Source: Gammaproteobacteria bacterium (GTDB taxonomy: Bacteria; Pseudomonadota; Gammaproteobacteria; Xanthomonadales; SZUA-36). From it: DNA of 39,159 nt. The stretch is from positions 1-39,159 of the forward strand of contig JAUIBE010000023.1 of the NCBI GenBank assembly GCA_030428105.1. Reading direction: 5' to 3'. Shown one piece after another: positions 17,488 through 25,905 of the stretch. The notes beneath the pieces were generated by a model that had not been told where the DNA came from, made no database searches, and saw nothing but the letters and a program-made list of their open reading frames with translations. The translations under genes and the position numbers were made by a program. The first letter of the stretch is position 1; each line of letters begins with the position of its first letter.

Positions 17488-18186
17488 CTATCCGGAGGCG
17501 GGCTTCCAGCGATAGCCAGCGCCGTAAACCGTGTCGAGCTGGTCGAAATCGGGGTCCACTTTCTGGAATTTACGGCGGATGCGTTTCACGTGGCTGGTGA
17601 TGGTCTGGTCATCCACCAGCACGTTGGCGTCATCCATCAATTGCTGGCGGGTGCGCACGTGGCCGGGATGGCGAATCAGGGAGTGGATGATCCAGAACTC
17701 GGTGACGGTCAGTGGCACCGATTGCTCTTTCCAGTTCACTTCCATGCGGTCGACGGAGAACTTCAGGTCGCCGCGCTCCATGACTTTCTCGTCACTGCGT
17801 CCACCCGAAAGCGCTTCCACGCGGCGAAACAGCGCCACCACGCGGGCAACGATCTGCTGCAGGCTGATGTCCTTGGTGAGGTAGTCATCAGCGCCCAGGC
17901 GCAAGCCGGAAATGACATCGAAATCAGAATCGCGCGCGGTAAGGAAGATGATCGGCAGGCCTCGCGACATCACCCGCAACTCGCGACACAACTCGAAGCC
18001 ACCTTCAACGTCGTCGCCCAGGCCCACGTCGATGATGACAAGGTCGGGCAAGCGGCGTGCAAACGCCTCGCGCGCGGCCTGTAGCCGACCATAGCCGGTG
18101 ACGTGGTAGCCGTAGCGCTTGAGGGCATCCTCGTAGTTATGCCGAATGGCCGCTTCGTCTTCGACGATGGCGATGTGTCTTTGCAT
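17488..18186 (-). CDS. pdsR: Response regulator of the dedicated sortase system (PdsR)
   Basis: A 232-residue OmpR/PhoB-type regulator. The receiver domain (1-120) has the acidic pocket at D10/E11, phosphoacceptor Asp53 in LVIIDVGLGDD, the switch Thr in IIFLTARD and the Lys in DDYLTKD. A winged-helix domain (about 130-230) includes LTVTEFWIIHSLIRHPG, RTRQQLMDDAN and the C-terminal VYGAGYRWK. The ATG at 18186 fits the MQRHIAIVEDE opening; a longer frame extends into the divergent intergenic region and is rejected. The 200-base gap to the divergent target gene is the likely place for PdsR binding sites, though I cannot identify a direct repeat there with confidence. Confidence 0.92.
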   Translation of the reverse strand: MQRHIAIVEDEAAIRHNYEDALKRYGYHVTGYGRLQAAREAFARRLPDLVIIDVGLGDDVEGGFELCRELRVMSRGLPIIFLTARDSDFDVISGLRLGADDYLTKDISLQQIVARVVALFRRVEALSGGRSDEKVMERGDLKFSVDRMEVNWKEQSVPLTVTEFWIIHSLIRHPGHVRTRQQLMDDANVLVDDQTITSHVKRIRRKFQKVDPDFDQLDTVYGAGYRWKPASG

Positions 18187-18386
18187 TGTTTTTTCCCGCT
18201 CCTCCGCTGGCAGTGATTTTACGGTGCGCCACCACCCGGCGGTATCCACCCGCCACTCACTGCCACAAGCTTGCCAGAATTCGGCCGCTGCTTCGGCACG
18301 CTCCGCCACGGCGAAGACATTCGACGGCGTTTCAATGGCTCCATCGAAAACCGCCAACCCGGCCCGACCAGCGAGAAGGACTCACC

Positions 18387-20561
18387 ATGAGACACGCCGC
18401 CAGCAAGCACCGTTCCATTCGCGACGAACTGGAATCCGACCTGCGCAATTTCTACCCCGACCTCTACCACCACATGGCCCGTGAACAGCCGAAGCGCCAG
18501 AAGCGCTCGCTGCGCTGGCAGGATCGCGCCCTGCTGATCCTGGCCTCGGTGCTGATGCTCGCGCTGCTGGTGCAAGGCAACCTGGCCCAGGCGCAGGAAT
18601 TGCCCGACTTTGGCATCCAGTTCAACGGTGGCGTGGCGACTGCGCTTGATACCGAGATCACGGTGGACATCACCGGCCTGGAGGCGCGCGCCGAGGTCAC
18701 CCAGGTGTTTCGCAATGAAGGCCGGTCGTGGGCCGAGGCGGTGTACCGCTTTCCACTGCCCGAGGGCGCGGCGGTCGACCAATTGCTGATTGAAGTGGGC
18801 AACCGCGTGCTGGTGGGCGAGATCCAGGAGAAGCAGACCGCCCAGCGCACTTACCAGCAGGCACGCAGTGCGGGCCAGACCGCGACCCTGGTGGAACAGC
18901 AACGCCCCAACCAGTTTGAAACCCGCCTGGCCAACATCGGCCCGGGCGAGTCCGTGAAGATCACCATCGGCTTCCTGGCCACGGTGGATTACGCCGATGG
19001 CACCTTCGCCTTTCGCTTCCCAATGACATTCACGCCGCGCGGTGGTGGCGACAACCAGTTTTTCGAAATGGAGCGCGCGCCGCGGCCAATCTTTACCAGC
19101 TTTTCCAACGCCGCCCAGCAACGCAGCCACAACCTGAGCATGGCGATTACCCTGCGCAGTGGCTTCACGCTGGCGCACCTGGAAAGCCTGCACCACGATG
19201 TGGATATCCACCCGGGCCTGGATGGCTACAACATCTACCTGGACAACCCCTCGGCCAAAACAGACCGGGTGTTTGAACTCAAATGGTCGCCTGAGCTTGG
19301 CGCTGCGCCAGGCTCCTCGCTGATGACCTGGGACGGCGGCGATGCAATCTACGCCATGCTGATGCTCACCCCGCCGATGCCCGAAAACATCGCGCCGCGC
19401 CCCCGCGAGGTGATTTTCATCATCGATACCTCGGGCTCCATGGAAGGCGAATCGCTGCGCCAGGCGCGCCAGGCCCTGCTGCACGGGCTCACCTACCTGT
19501 CTCCGGATGATCGCTTCAATGTGATCCAGTTCAACTCTTCGTCAGAACGCTTGTTTGAGCGCTCGGTAGAACCCGGCGTGCCGGAACTGGAAATGGCCGG
19601 CGGCTACATCCAGGGGCTAAGCGCCAACGGCGGCACCAACATGGGCCCGGCGCTGGACATGGCGATGACCCTCAAGGAAGCACCCGGCCTGCTGCGCCAG
19701 ATTGTTTTCATCACTGATGGCAGCGTGGGCAATGAGCATGACCTGTTGCTGCAAATCGGAGACCAGTTGGGGGATGCGCGCCTGTTCACGGTCTCCATCG
19801 GCTCGGCGCCCAATAGCTGGTTCATGAACAAGGCGGCGATTGTCGGCCGCGGCAGCCACACCCAGATCGGCCGATTCGACGAGGTGGAGAAATCGATGTC
19901 GAGCCTGTGGGGCCAGATCCAGAGCCCGGCGCTGACCAACATCTGCCTCGACTGGGGAATGGATGCCGAGTTCTTCCCCGAAATCGTACCCGACCTTTAC
20001 GGCGGCCAGCCGCTCTGGGTTTACGCCCGCCTGCCCCATGAACCGCGCGAGGTCACGGTCTGCGGCGAGCTGGATGGCGCCCTGTGGGAGCAGACCGCGC
20101 AACCGCTTTCCATGCCCGGCAGTGACACCCTTTCCACCCTGTGGGCCCGCAGCAAGATCGAAGCGCTGGAAGACAGCCGCCTGTTCGGCACCGATCCCGA
20201 CTGGGTGCGCGAGCAGGTTACCGACCTCGCCCTGGATTTCGGCCTGCTCACCCAGTACACCTCGCTGGTAGCAGTCGACAAGACCCCGGTTCGTCCGGTT
20301 GACGCCGCGCTGCAGCAACACAACGTTCCCAGCCTGCTTCCCGCTGGCAGCACCATGTCGACCGGCTTCGCGGCCACCGCCGCAGGCTGGAAGCTGCAAT
20401 TGCTGTTCTCGTTGATTGCCCTCCTGGTAGCCGGCGGCCTGTTCTTCTTCGGGACGGGTCAGTTTGGCCTGGGCCAACTGCGCCTGGGTCGATCAGGCAA
20501 TGGCAACCGGGGCACTCGCCCGCCAATGGCGCCCTCCACTCCTCCCCCGTCACGCTCGTGA
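18387..20561 (+). CDS. Marine proteobacterial sortase target protein (VIT + vWA domains)
   Basis: A 724-residue surface protein. It has an unusually long basic N-terminus (1-45), an export helix (about 47-65, ending AQAQ), a VIT domain (about 75-205), a vWA domain from 340 with the MIDAS motif DTSGS (347-351) and later GGTNMG and FITDG, and a C-terminal anchor with hydrophobic helix 669-689. Such proteins are normally the only substrate of the adjacent class GN sortase. The recognisable sorting site here is LPAGS (651-655), not a typical LPxTx/LPxTG. The tail after the helix is 35 residues, with Arg scattered in a Gly-rich and then Pro/Ser-rich sequence, in place of a short basic cluster. AGAAGGA precedes the ATG. 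The sortase gene overlaps by 4 bases (GTGA). Confidence 0.92.
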   Translation: MRHAASKHRSIRDELESDLRNFYPDLYHHMAREQPKRQKRSLRWQDRALLILASVLMLALLVQGNLAQAQELPDFGIQFNGGVATALDTEITVDITGLEARAEVTQVFRNEGRSWAEAVYRFPLPEGAAVDQLLIEVGNRVLVGEIQEKQTAQRTYQQARSAGQTATLVEQQRPNQFETRLANIGPGESVKITIGFLATVDYADGTFAFRFPMTFTPRGGGDNQFFEMERAPRPIFTSFSNAAQQRSHNLSMAITLRSGFTLAHLESLHHDVDIHPGLDGYNIYLDNPSAKTDRVFELKWSPELGAAPGSSLMTWDGGDAIYAMLMLTPPMPENIAPRPREVIFIIDTSGSMEGESLRQARQALLHGLTYLSPDDRFNVIQFNSSSERLFERSVEPGVPELEMAGGYIQGLSANGGTNMGPALDMAMTLKEAPGLLRQIVFITDGSVGNEHDLLLQIGDQLGDARLFTVSIGSAPNSWFMNKAAIVGRGSHTQIGRFDEVEKSMSSLWGQIQSPALTNICLDWGMDAEFFPEIVPDLYGGQPLWVYARLPHEPREVTVCGELDGALWEQTAQPLSMPGSDTLSTLWARSKIEALEDSRLFGTDPDWVREQVTDLALDFGLLTQYTSLVAVDKTPVRPVDAALQQHNVPSLLPAGSTMSTGFAATAAGWKLQLLFSLIALLVAGGLFFFGTGQFGLGQLRLGRSGNGNRGTRPPMAPSTPPPSRS

Positions 20562-21133
20562 CCGGTTTTATCAGCCATTGGCGCGTTGCGGCGGTACCCG
20601 GGCTTGTCCTGGTTACCGCCGCTTTTTTATTCCTCCACGCGATGTGGATTCCGGCCAAGGCCGAACTGGCGCAATGGCTGATGGAGCGAAGCTGGAACGA
20701 GGTCAAATCCGGCGCCACCCATGCGCCACCCTGGCCATGGGCCGACACCCAACCGGTCGCCGTGCTCGAAGCACCCACACACGGTGTCCGCCAACTGGTG
20801 CTAGCCGGTGACTCGGGGCGCAACCTGGCCTTCGGCCCGGCAGTACATGGCGGCATTGCGAGTTCCGACCTGGTGATCAGCGGCCACCGCGATACGCATT
20901 TTTCTTTCCTGAAAGATATGCGCGAGGGTGACGTGGTGTCGCTGGAAACGACGGAGGGGGTGCGCGAGTTCTCGGTCATCACCACCGAAGTGGTCAACGC
21001 TGAGCTGCAGTCACTGGTGATCGACCCCGGGGTGGAACGCCTGAGCCTGGTGACCTGCTACCCCTTTGACGCCCTCGATGCGGGTGGGCCGTTGCGGTAT
21101 GTGGTGACAGCGCTTCCAACGAAGCACCTTTAG
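20558..21133 (+). CDS. Class GN sortase
   Basis: A 191-residue transpeptidase with an N-terminal membrane helix (about 9-30) and the sortase catalytic triad: His110 in ISGHRDTHF, Cys167 in LVTCYPF and Arg180 in GGPLRYVV. TLxTC-type motif, small size and linkage to a VIT/vWA target are typical of the class found in Gram-negative marine bacteria. The start is a GTG overlapping the target gene's TGA by four bases. It should process the C-terminal sorting signal of the neighbouring protein on the periplasmic side of the inner membrane. The PdsO (OmpA-like) partner sometimes encoded with it is absent here; the next gene is rpe, convergent, 23 bases away. Confidence 0.93.
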   Translation: MTGFISHWRVAAVPGLVLVTAAFLFLHAMWIPAKAELAQWLMERSWNEVKSGATHAPPWPWADTQPVAVLEAPTHGVRQLVLAGDSGRNLAFGPAVHGGIASSDLVISGHRDTHFSFLKDMREGDVVSLETTEGVREFSVITTEVVNAELQSLVIDPGVERLSLVTCYPFDALDAGGPLRYVVTALPTKHL

Positions 21134-21156
21134 AGGTGTGGCGGTTTGGAAGACAG

Positions 21157-21828
21157 TTACCCCGCCATCGCCGCCTTGCGCATCTCTGCAATCGTCTCGG
21201 CATAATCCGCTGCACCGAAAATCGCCGACCCCGCCACGAACGTATCCGCGCCAGCCGCAGCGATCTCCTGGATATTGTCGACCTTCACGCCGCCATCGAT
21301 TTCAAGCCGCACGTCCAGGTCCGCATCATCGATCATCTCGCGAACCTCGGCCGCTTTCTCCAGCACGTAAGGGATAAATGACTGCCCGCCGAAACCGGGG
21401 TTTACCGACATCAGCAACACGAGGTCGAGTTTATCGAGAGTCCAGTCGAGCACCGCCAGTGACGTGGAGGGATTCAGCACCAACCCGGCCTGGCAGCCGT
21501 GCTCGTGAATCAACTCAATGGTGCGGTCAACGTGGCGCGTGGCCTCGGGGTGAAAACTGATCAGGCTGGCGCCCGCCTCGGCGAAATCCGGAATGATGCG
21601 ATCTACCGGCTCAACCATCAGGTGCACATCAATCGGCGCGTCGATGCCGTAATCGCGCAGCGCCTGGCAAACCATCGGGCCGATGGTGAGATTGGGCACG
21701 TAGTGGTTGTCCATCACGTCGAAGTGCACCCAGTCGGCGCCGGCGTCCAGCACGGCCTCGACTTCCTCGCCCAGGCGTGCGAAGTCGGCGGAAAGAATGG
21801 ACGGGGCGATGACAATATCCTGTTTCAT
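21157..21828 (-). CDS. rpe: Ribulose-phosphate 3-epimerase
   Basis: A 223-residue TIM-barrel enzyme interconverting ribulose-5-phosphate and xylulose-5-phosphate in the pentose phosphate pathway. The signature [13 protein letters not shown] gives metal ligands His35 and Asp37; His69 (DVHLMV) and Asp178 (LEIDGG) complete the site. [13 protein letters not shown] and the phosphate-binding GSAIF motif are present. It is transcribed on its own, convergent with the sortase gene. In many gammaproteobacteria rpe neighbours trpE; here the divergent pds pair lies between them. Confidence 0.97.
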   Translation of the reverse strand: MKQDIVIAPSILSADFARLGEEVEAVLDAGADWVHFDVMDNHYVPNLTIGPMVCQALRDYGIDAPIDVHLMVEPVDRIIPDFAEAGASLISFHPEATRHVDRTIELIHEHGCQAGLVLNPSTSLAVLDWTLDKLDLVLLMSVNPGFGGQSFIPYVLEKAAEVREMIDDADLDVRLEIDGGVKVDNIQEIAAAGADTFVAGSAIFGAADYAETIAEMRKAAMAG

Positions 21829-21883
21829 ATTCGCTCTGGTGTGCGGGCCAGGCTGGATTGTTTCACAAATAGGCCGTCGTGGG

Positions 21884-22699
21884 TCACTTGAAGCCCCTGG
21901 CCTGCTTGATCTGGTCGTAAGCGGTGTTGATTTCTCGCACGCGGGTTTTGGCCACTTCCATCATTTCCTCGGGCAGGCCGCGCGAAACCAGCTTGTCCGG
22001 GTGGTATTGGCTGACCAGCTTGCGGTAGGCCTTCTTCACCTCGGCGTCGCTGGCGCCATCCTTCAGGCCCAGCTTGGCGTAGGCCTGTGACAGTGAGTCG
22101 CGAATCGGCGCAGCGCGCTGGCCACTGCCCTGTTGCTGCCCTCCGGCGCCATAGCCAAATTGGCGGGCCTGCAACATGGCGGCAAACAGTTGGGCGGGTA
22201 TGCGCAGCGTGCTGGCGATGCGCGAAAGCACCTTAAGCTCGGCATCGCTGAGCTTGCCGTCGGCAAACGCTGCCTCCACCACGATTTCCATGAACATCTG
22301 GCGCAGATCCGGGCGCACCACGGAATGCTGCACGAACGGCCCCAGGGCCTCGTCGAGGCGGAAACCAATGTGTTTGCCTTCGTTGAAATAGCGAATGGCG
22401 CGCTGGCGTTCCTCGCCGGTAATCTGCATCCGTTGCATCAACTCTTCGGCAGCGCGGATCTCGTTGGGGGTAACACGGCCATCGGCCTTGCTGAGATGAC
22501 CCAGGGTGGAAAACAGCGCGCGGAAAAAAGCCTGCTGGGTGCTGCCCACGCCCACAACGCTGGAAATGACCCGGTCGAGGATGTGGCCAATCACTGCACC
22601 GATCAGCGCTCCGCTGATGCCGCCGCGGAAGAATCCCAGCAGCGCACCAATGATCTTGCCCCACCAGTTGCGGGGAATATTGAATGACGATGAACTCAT
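21884..22699 (-). CDS. djlA: DjlA-type membrane J-domain co-chaperone
   Basis: The 271-residue protein has one N-terminal glycine-rich transmembrane segment (about 15-40, [20 protein letters not shown]), a TerB/DjlA central helical domain (about 55-165, with [15 protein letters not shown]) and a C-terminal J domain (about 205-271) with the DnaK-activating HPD triad at 233-235. This is the layout of DjlA, which stimulates DnaK at the inner membrane. It is divergent from purC and about 55 bases upstream of rpe on the same strand, so the two could share a transcript. Confidence 0.95.
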   Translation of the reverse strand: MSSSSFNIPRNWWGKIIGALLGFFRGGISGALIGAVIGHILDRVISSVVGVGSTQQAFFRALFSTLGHLSKADGRVTPNEIRAAEELMQRMQITGEERQRAIRYFNEGKHIGFRLDEALGPFVQHSVVRPDLRQMFMEIVVEAAFADGKLSDAELKVLSRIASTLRIPAQLFAAMLQARQFGYGAGGQQQGSGQRAAPIRDSLSQAYAKLGLKDGASDAEVKKAYRKLVSQYHPDKLVSRGLPEEMMEVAKTRVREINTAYDQIKQARGFK

Positions 22700-22754
22700 G
22701 CCGAAGCGGCCTGGATGTTAATGGTTACGCACTCGATTGAAGGCGGTCAGCGTA

Positions 22755-22760
22755 TATAAT
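22755..22760 (+). promoter_or_regulatory. Candidate -10 box for purC
   Basis: A perfect TATAAT hexamer lies about 50 bases before the favoured purC ATG in the djlA-purC divergent gap. No good -35 is present at the usual 16-18 base spacing (a TTGAAG lies only 12 bases upstream), so the promoter may need an activator or the assignment may be wrong. If real, transcription starts near 22767. Confidence 0.4.
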
Positions 22761-22808
22761 TGGTTCCTTTTCGCCCCCAATCAACAGCGAGCAACCAATA
22801 GCAGCCTC

Positions 22809-23699
22809 ATGGGCATCCCTCCGTACCACGCCGACATGCTTACTGAACTGCCCCTGGTGCACCAGGGCAAGGTCCGCGACAGTTTTGCAGTGGGCGACGA
22901 CCTGCTGATGATCGTCGCTTCCGATCGCCTTTCAGCCTTTGACGTGGTGCTGCCCGACCCGATCCCGGGCAAGGGCGCGTTGCTGACCCAGCTTTCCGAA
23001 TTCTGGTTCGACCACACCGAGAACCTGGTTGCCAACCACCGCAGCGATGTGAAGGTTGAAGACGTTGTGCAGGATGCCGAAGCCCGCGCCGCGCTGAAAG
23101 ACCGCGCTGTGGTGGTCAAGCGCCTCAAGCCGCTGCCGCTGGAAGCCATCGTGCGCGGTTACATCATCGGCTCAGGCTGGAAGGACTACCAGCGCACCGG
23201 CGCCATCTGCGGCATTCCCCTGCCGGAAGGCCTGGAACAGGCGCAGCAGCTTCCCGAGGTGATTTTCACGCCTTCCAGCAAGGCGGAAGCGGGCGAGCAC
23301 GACGAAAACGTCAATTTCGAAGCGATTGTCGAACTGGTGGGCACCGACCTCGCCGAGCAGGTGCGCAAGGCCAGCATCGATGTTTACTTCCACGCTGCCG
23401 AGCACGCACGCAAGCGTGGCATCATCATTGCCGACACCAAGTTCGAGTTCGGCCTGGATGGCGAAGGTCGCCTGCGCATCATGGATGAAGTGCTCACGCC
23501 GGACTCCTCACGCTTCTGGCCGGCTTCCAAATACCGCACCGGCATCAGCCCGCCGAGTTTTGACAAGCAGCGGGTGCGTGATTACCTTGAAACCCTCGAC
23601 TGGGATAAAACGCCACCGGGACCAAGGCTGCCCGCCGAGGTCATCCAGGCCACCGCAGACAGCTACCGCGAAGTGAGCCGGATTCTGACCGGCAAGTAG
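22809..23699 (+). CDS. purC: Phosphoribosylaminoimidazole-succinocarboxamide synthase (SAICAR synthetase, long form)
   Basis: About 296 residues, the longer form related to the yeast enzyme and common in Xanthomonadales, in contrast to the roughly 240-residue E. coli type. It catalyses ATP-dependent coupling of CAIR with aspartate in purine synthesis. Motifs: [88 protein letters not shown]. The start is uncertain: ATG 22809 gives a family-like N-terminal length, ATG 22836 is nine codons shorter; neither has a strong ribosome-binding site. Frames extending to 22737 overlap the TATAAT box and are rejected. Confidence 0.95.
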   Translation: MGIPPYHADMLTELPLVHQGKVRDSFAVGDDLLMIVASDRLSAFDVVLPDPIPGKGALLTQLSEFWFDHTENLVANHRSDVKVEDVVQDAEARAALKDRAVVVKRLKPLPLEAIVRGYIIGSGWKDYQRTGAICGIPLPEGLEQAQQLPEVIFTPSSKAEAGEHDENVNFEAIVELVGTDLAEQVRKASIDVYFHAAEHARKRGIIIADTKFEFGLDGEGRLRIMDEVLTPDSSRFWPASKYRTGISPPSFDKQRVRDYLETLDWDKTPPGPRLPAEVIQATADSYREVSRILTGK

Positions 23700-23735
23700 C
23701 GTGCACAAGCTGGCCCGGGGTAACGGGAGACCACC

Positions 23736-24206
23736 ATGCAGAACGTTGACAGCCTGCTGAACGAATACGGCGAAAGCCACCAGAACCCCTGGAACAAGCT
23801 GATCCACTGGATTGCCGTTCCCACCATCGTGTGGACGGTAGTCGCGCTGCTGTGGTCCATACCCTTTCCCGCCGCACTGCAGAGCGAGGTAGTGCCGATT
23901 AACTGGGCCACCATCGCCCTGGTGCTGGCGCAGATCTACTACTTCCGCCTGAGCCTGAAACTGGGTACCGGGTTGCTGCTGTACAACGTCCTGATGCTGT
24001 GGCTCACTGCCCTGGTGGAAGCGGCTTCACCGTGGCCGCTGTGGCAGGTGGCCATCGCGGTCTTCGTGGCGGCGTGGATCCTGCAGTTCATCGGTCACAT
24101 GATCGAGGGCAAGCGCCCCTCGTTTTTCAAGGACGTGCAATTCCTGTTGATCGGGCCAGCGTGGCTGCTGGCGTTCATCTATCGCTCGCTAGGCATCGCC
24201 TACTGA
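23736..24206 (+). CDS. Mpo1-like / DUF962 membrane protein
   Basis: A 156-residue protein with about four hydrophobic helices and the paired motifs NEYGESHQNPWNKLIHWIAVP (split here: NEYGESHQNP with His15, and NKLIHW with His24) and QFIGHMIEGKRPSFFKD (His121). These match the DUF962/Mpo1 family, whose yeast member is an Fe2+-dependent dioxygenase that alpha-oxidises 2-hydroxy fatty acids. A comparable lipid-oxidation role is inferred from the conserved His residues. GGGAG provides a ribosome-binding site. The next gene begins immediately after its TGA, suggesting co-transcription with the secreted CARDB protein. Confidence 0.88.
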   Translation: MQNVDSLLNEYGESHQNPWNKLIHWIAVPTIVWTVVALLWSIPFPAALQSEVVPINWATIALVLAQIYYFRLSLKLGTGLLLYNVLMLWLTALVEAASPWPLWQVAIAVFVAAWILQFIGHMIEGKRPSFFKDVQFLLIGPAWLLAFIYRSLGIAY

Positions 24207-24218
24207 ATGGAGAACGTG

Positions 24219-25454
24219 ATGCGCAAGACTCCTGCTTTTATGACCAGGGCGCTGTTTGGGCTGACCTTGATGCTGATTTCTTCAGTATCCCTGGCCCAGT
24301 TTGACCTCGAAATGACCGAGGTAAGCGTGAACAACGACATCAGCTATGCGCCGGGCGCGCCGTTGCCCATTGAGGCCGAGGTCACCAACATCAGTGGCAA
24401 CGGCTCAACTGCATTCACGGTTAACTTCTACATCTCCACCGATAACACCATCACCAGCGGCGATACCCTGCTGGGCAGCAGCAATCGCAACGCACTGGGC
24501 GCGGGTAACGACGACAACATTAACGAAAGCTTCAACCTGCCCGGTGACCTCGCCGCGGGCAACTACTTCATTGGCGCCATCATTGACCTCAGTGACAGCA
24601 ACAACGCCAACAACAGCAATTTTGAAGACGAACCCATCGTGATCCAAGGTGGCCCGACGCCGGCTGACCTGGCGTTGCAATCGGTGAACGCCCCGAACGG
24701 CCCCTACGAGCAGGGTCAGGTGGTGAGCATGCAGAGCACCGTCACCAATACAGGCGGCATACCTTCAAATGCCTACACCATCACCTTCTACGCGTCTGCG
24801 GACAACGTGATCACCGCTGGCGATACTGAGATTGGCTCGGCCAACCGCCAGGCACTGGGCCCCGGTGCTACCCATACCGCCCCGGTTAGCGTGACCATTC
24901 CGTTCGACATTGCGCCTGGCGAGTACTTCATCGGGGCCATCATCAGCGGTGGCGACGCCAGCACGGGTAACAACAGCAACGTGGACAACGCCAGCGTCAC
25001 CATTGTTGCTTCATCCGGGCTGGATTTCGTAATCAACGCCGGGCTAAACGATTCCTGGTGGAATGCGGAAACGCCGGGACAGGGGTTCTTTATCACCGTG
25101 TTCCCGGATGACGGGACGATATTCCTGGCATGGTTCACCTACGATACCGAGCGCCCGGACCCATCGGTAACCGCCATTCTTGGCGAACCGGGGCATCGCT
25201 GGCTGACAGCGTTTGGCGCCTACGCCAGCAACCTCGCCCAGCTTGAAATCGAGCTCACAGAGGGCGGCGTATTCAACACCGGTGATCCGGCGGTGAGCCA
25301 GAGCAACTACGGCACCATCACGCTCGAATTTATTGACTGCAACAACGCCATCCTCACCTACGACATTCCGTCGCTGGGATTGATGGGCGTGATTCCAATT
25401 ACGCGAATTGCGGCTGACAACATACCCGCCTGCCTGGCGGCGCAACCGCAATAA
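24219..25454 (+). CDS. Secreted protein with two CARDB-like domains and a C-terminal SW(Y/W)N-type domain
   Basis: About 411 residues: signal peptide (hydrophobic core about 10-24, ending SLAQ), two tandem CARDB-like Ig-fold repeats (about 26-147 and 150-268). The repeats share phrases such as NFYISTDNTITSGDT / TFYASADNVITAGDT and AGNYFIGAI / PGEYFIGAI. A C-terminal domain (about 275-400) opens DSWWNAETPGQGFFI and contains FIDCNNAILTYD. This last domain resembles those of the three secreted proteins at 33285-37301. The ATG at 24219 is preferred over 24207 because GGAG sits six bases before it; the upstream ATG overlaps that site. Probably an extracellular or surface protein; function unknown. 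Unlike the minus-strand paralogues, it has lost the GHG motif's His (GQG). Confidence 0.8.
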   Translation: MRKTPAFMTRALFGLTLMLISSVSLAQFDLEMTEVSVNNDISYAPGAPLPIEAEVTNISGNGSTAFTVNFYISTDNTITSGDTLLGSSNRNALGAGNDDNINESFNLPGDLAAGNYFIGAIIDLSDSNNANNSNFEDEPIVIQGGPTPADLALQSVNAPNGPYEQGQVVSMQSTVTNTGGIPSNAYTITFYASADNVITAGDTEIGSANRQALGPGATHTAPVSVTIPFDIAPGEYFIGAIISGGDASTGNNSNVDNASVTIVASSGLDFVINAGLNDSWWNAETPGQGFFITVFPDDGTIFLAWFTYDTERPDPSVTAILGEPGHRWLTAFGAYASNLAQLEIELTEGGVFNTGDPAVSQSNYGTITLEFIDCNNAILTYDIPSLGLMGVIPITRIAADNIPACLAAQPQ

Positions 25455-25469
25455 GAAAGGGTTCGGTAG

Positions 25470-25501
25470 CCGGCTTCCGTGGCGCAAGCCACGGAGGCCG
25501 G
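25470..25501. terminator. Bidirectional hairpin between convergent genes
   Basis: A 14-bp stem with one G-T wobble closes a GCAA tetraloop (plus strand). Arms are 25470-25483 and 25488-25501. It sits between the CARDB gene stop (25454) and the gcvH stop (25504), so it is placed to stop transcription from both directions. There is no T tract on either side, so it may work as an RNA-stabilising hairpin or be an intergenic repeat instead of a true intrinsic terminator. Confidence 0.55.
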
Positions 25502-25503
25502 TA

Positions 25504-25887
25504 TCAATCGATGGATTCGGAGTAGGCGTCGGCGTCCATCAGGTCTTCAAGCTCTGAAGGTTCGCTGGGCTCCATGCGGAACAGCCAGCCATCGCCGTAG
25601 GGGTCGTTGTTGACCAGGCCCGGGTCGTCTTCGAGGGCTTCGTTCACTTCCACCACCTCGCCGCTGACCGGCGCGTAGATATCGGAAGCAGCTTTCACCG
25701 ACTCAACCACCGCGCAGGCATCGCCCTGCGAGTAGCTCATGCCGGGTTCGGGAAGCTCGATAAACACCATGTCGCCAAGCTCTGCCTGGGCATGGTCGGA
25801 AATGCCAACTACAACACCTTCACCGTCGTCCTCGCGCACCCATTCGTGGCTTTCACGGTATTTCAGATCCGAGGGGATATCGCTCAT
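25504..25887 (-). CDS. gcvH: Glycine cleavage system H protein
   Basis: A 127-residue lipoyl carrier that shuttles the aminomethyl group between the P, T and L proteins of the glycine cleavage complex. The lipoylation site is Lys65 in [13 protein letters not shown], and the N-terminal YRESHEWV and C-terminal [13 protein letters not shown] are standard. It lies 18 bases downstream of gcvT, with AGGAG before its ATG. The C-terminus is normal length. gcvP is not in the window. Confidence 0.97.
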   Translation of the reverse strand: MSDIPSDLKYRESHEWVREDDGEGVVVGISDHAQAELGDMVFIELPEPGMSYSQGDACAVVESVKAASDIYAPVSGEVVEVNEALEDDPGLVNNDPYGDGWLFRMEPSEPSELEDLMDADAYSESID

Positions 25888-25905
25888 TTCTGGTCAGCTC
25901 CTGGG

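Noticed and set aside
18186-18386. 67-codon N-terminal extension of the sortase target from position 18186
   Set aside because: It would cover the whole divergent control region and overlap the pdsR start; AGAAGGA precedes the ATG at 18387.
18219-19484. 421-codon minus-strand frame opposite the sortase target gene
   Set aside because: The plus-strand frame encodes clear VIT and vWA domains; the antisense frame also crosses the pdsR-target control region and lacks a ribosome-binding site.
19617-20477. 286-codon minus-strand frame opposite the target gene's vWA region
   Set aside because: Antisense shadow in GC-rich DNA; composition is Gln/Arg/Gly-rich without domains.
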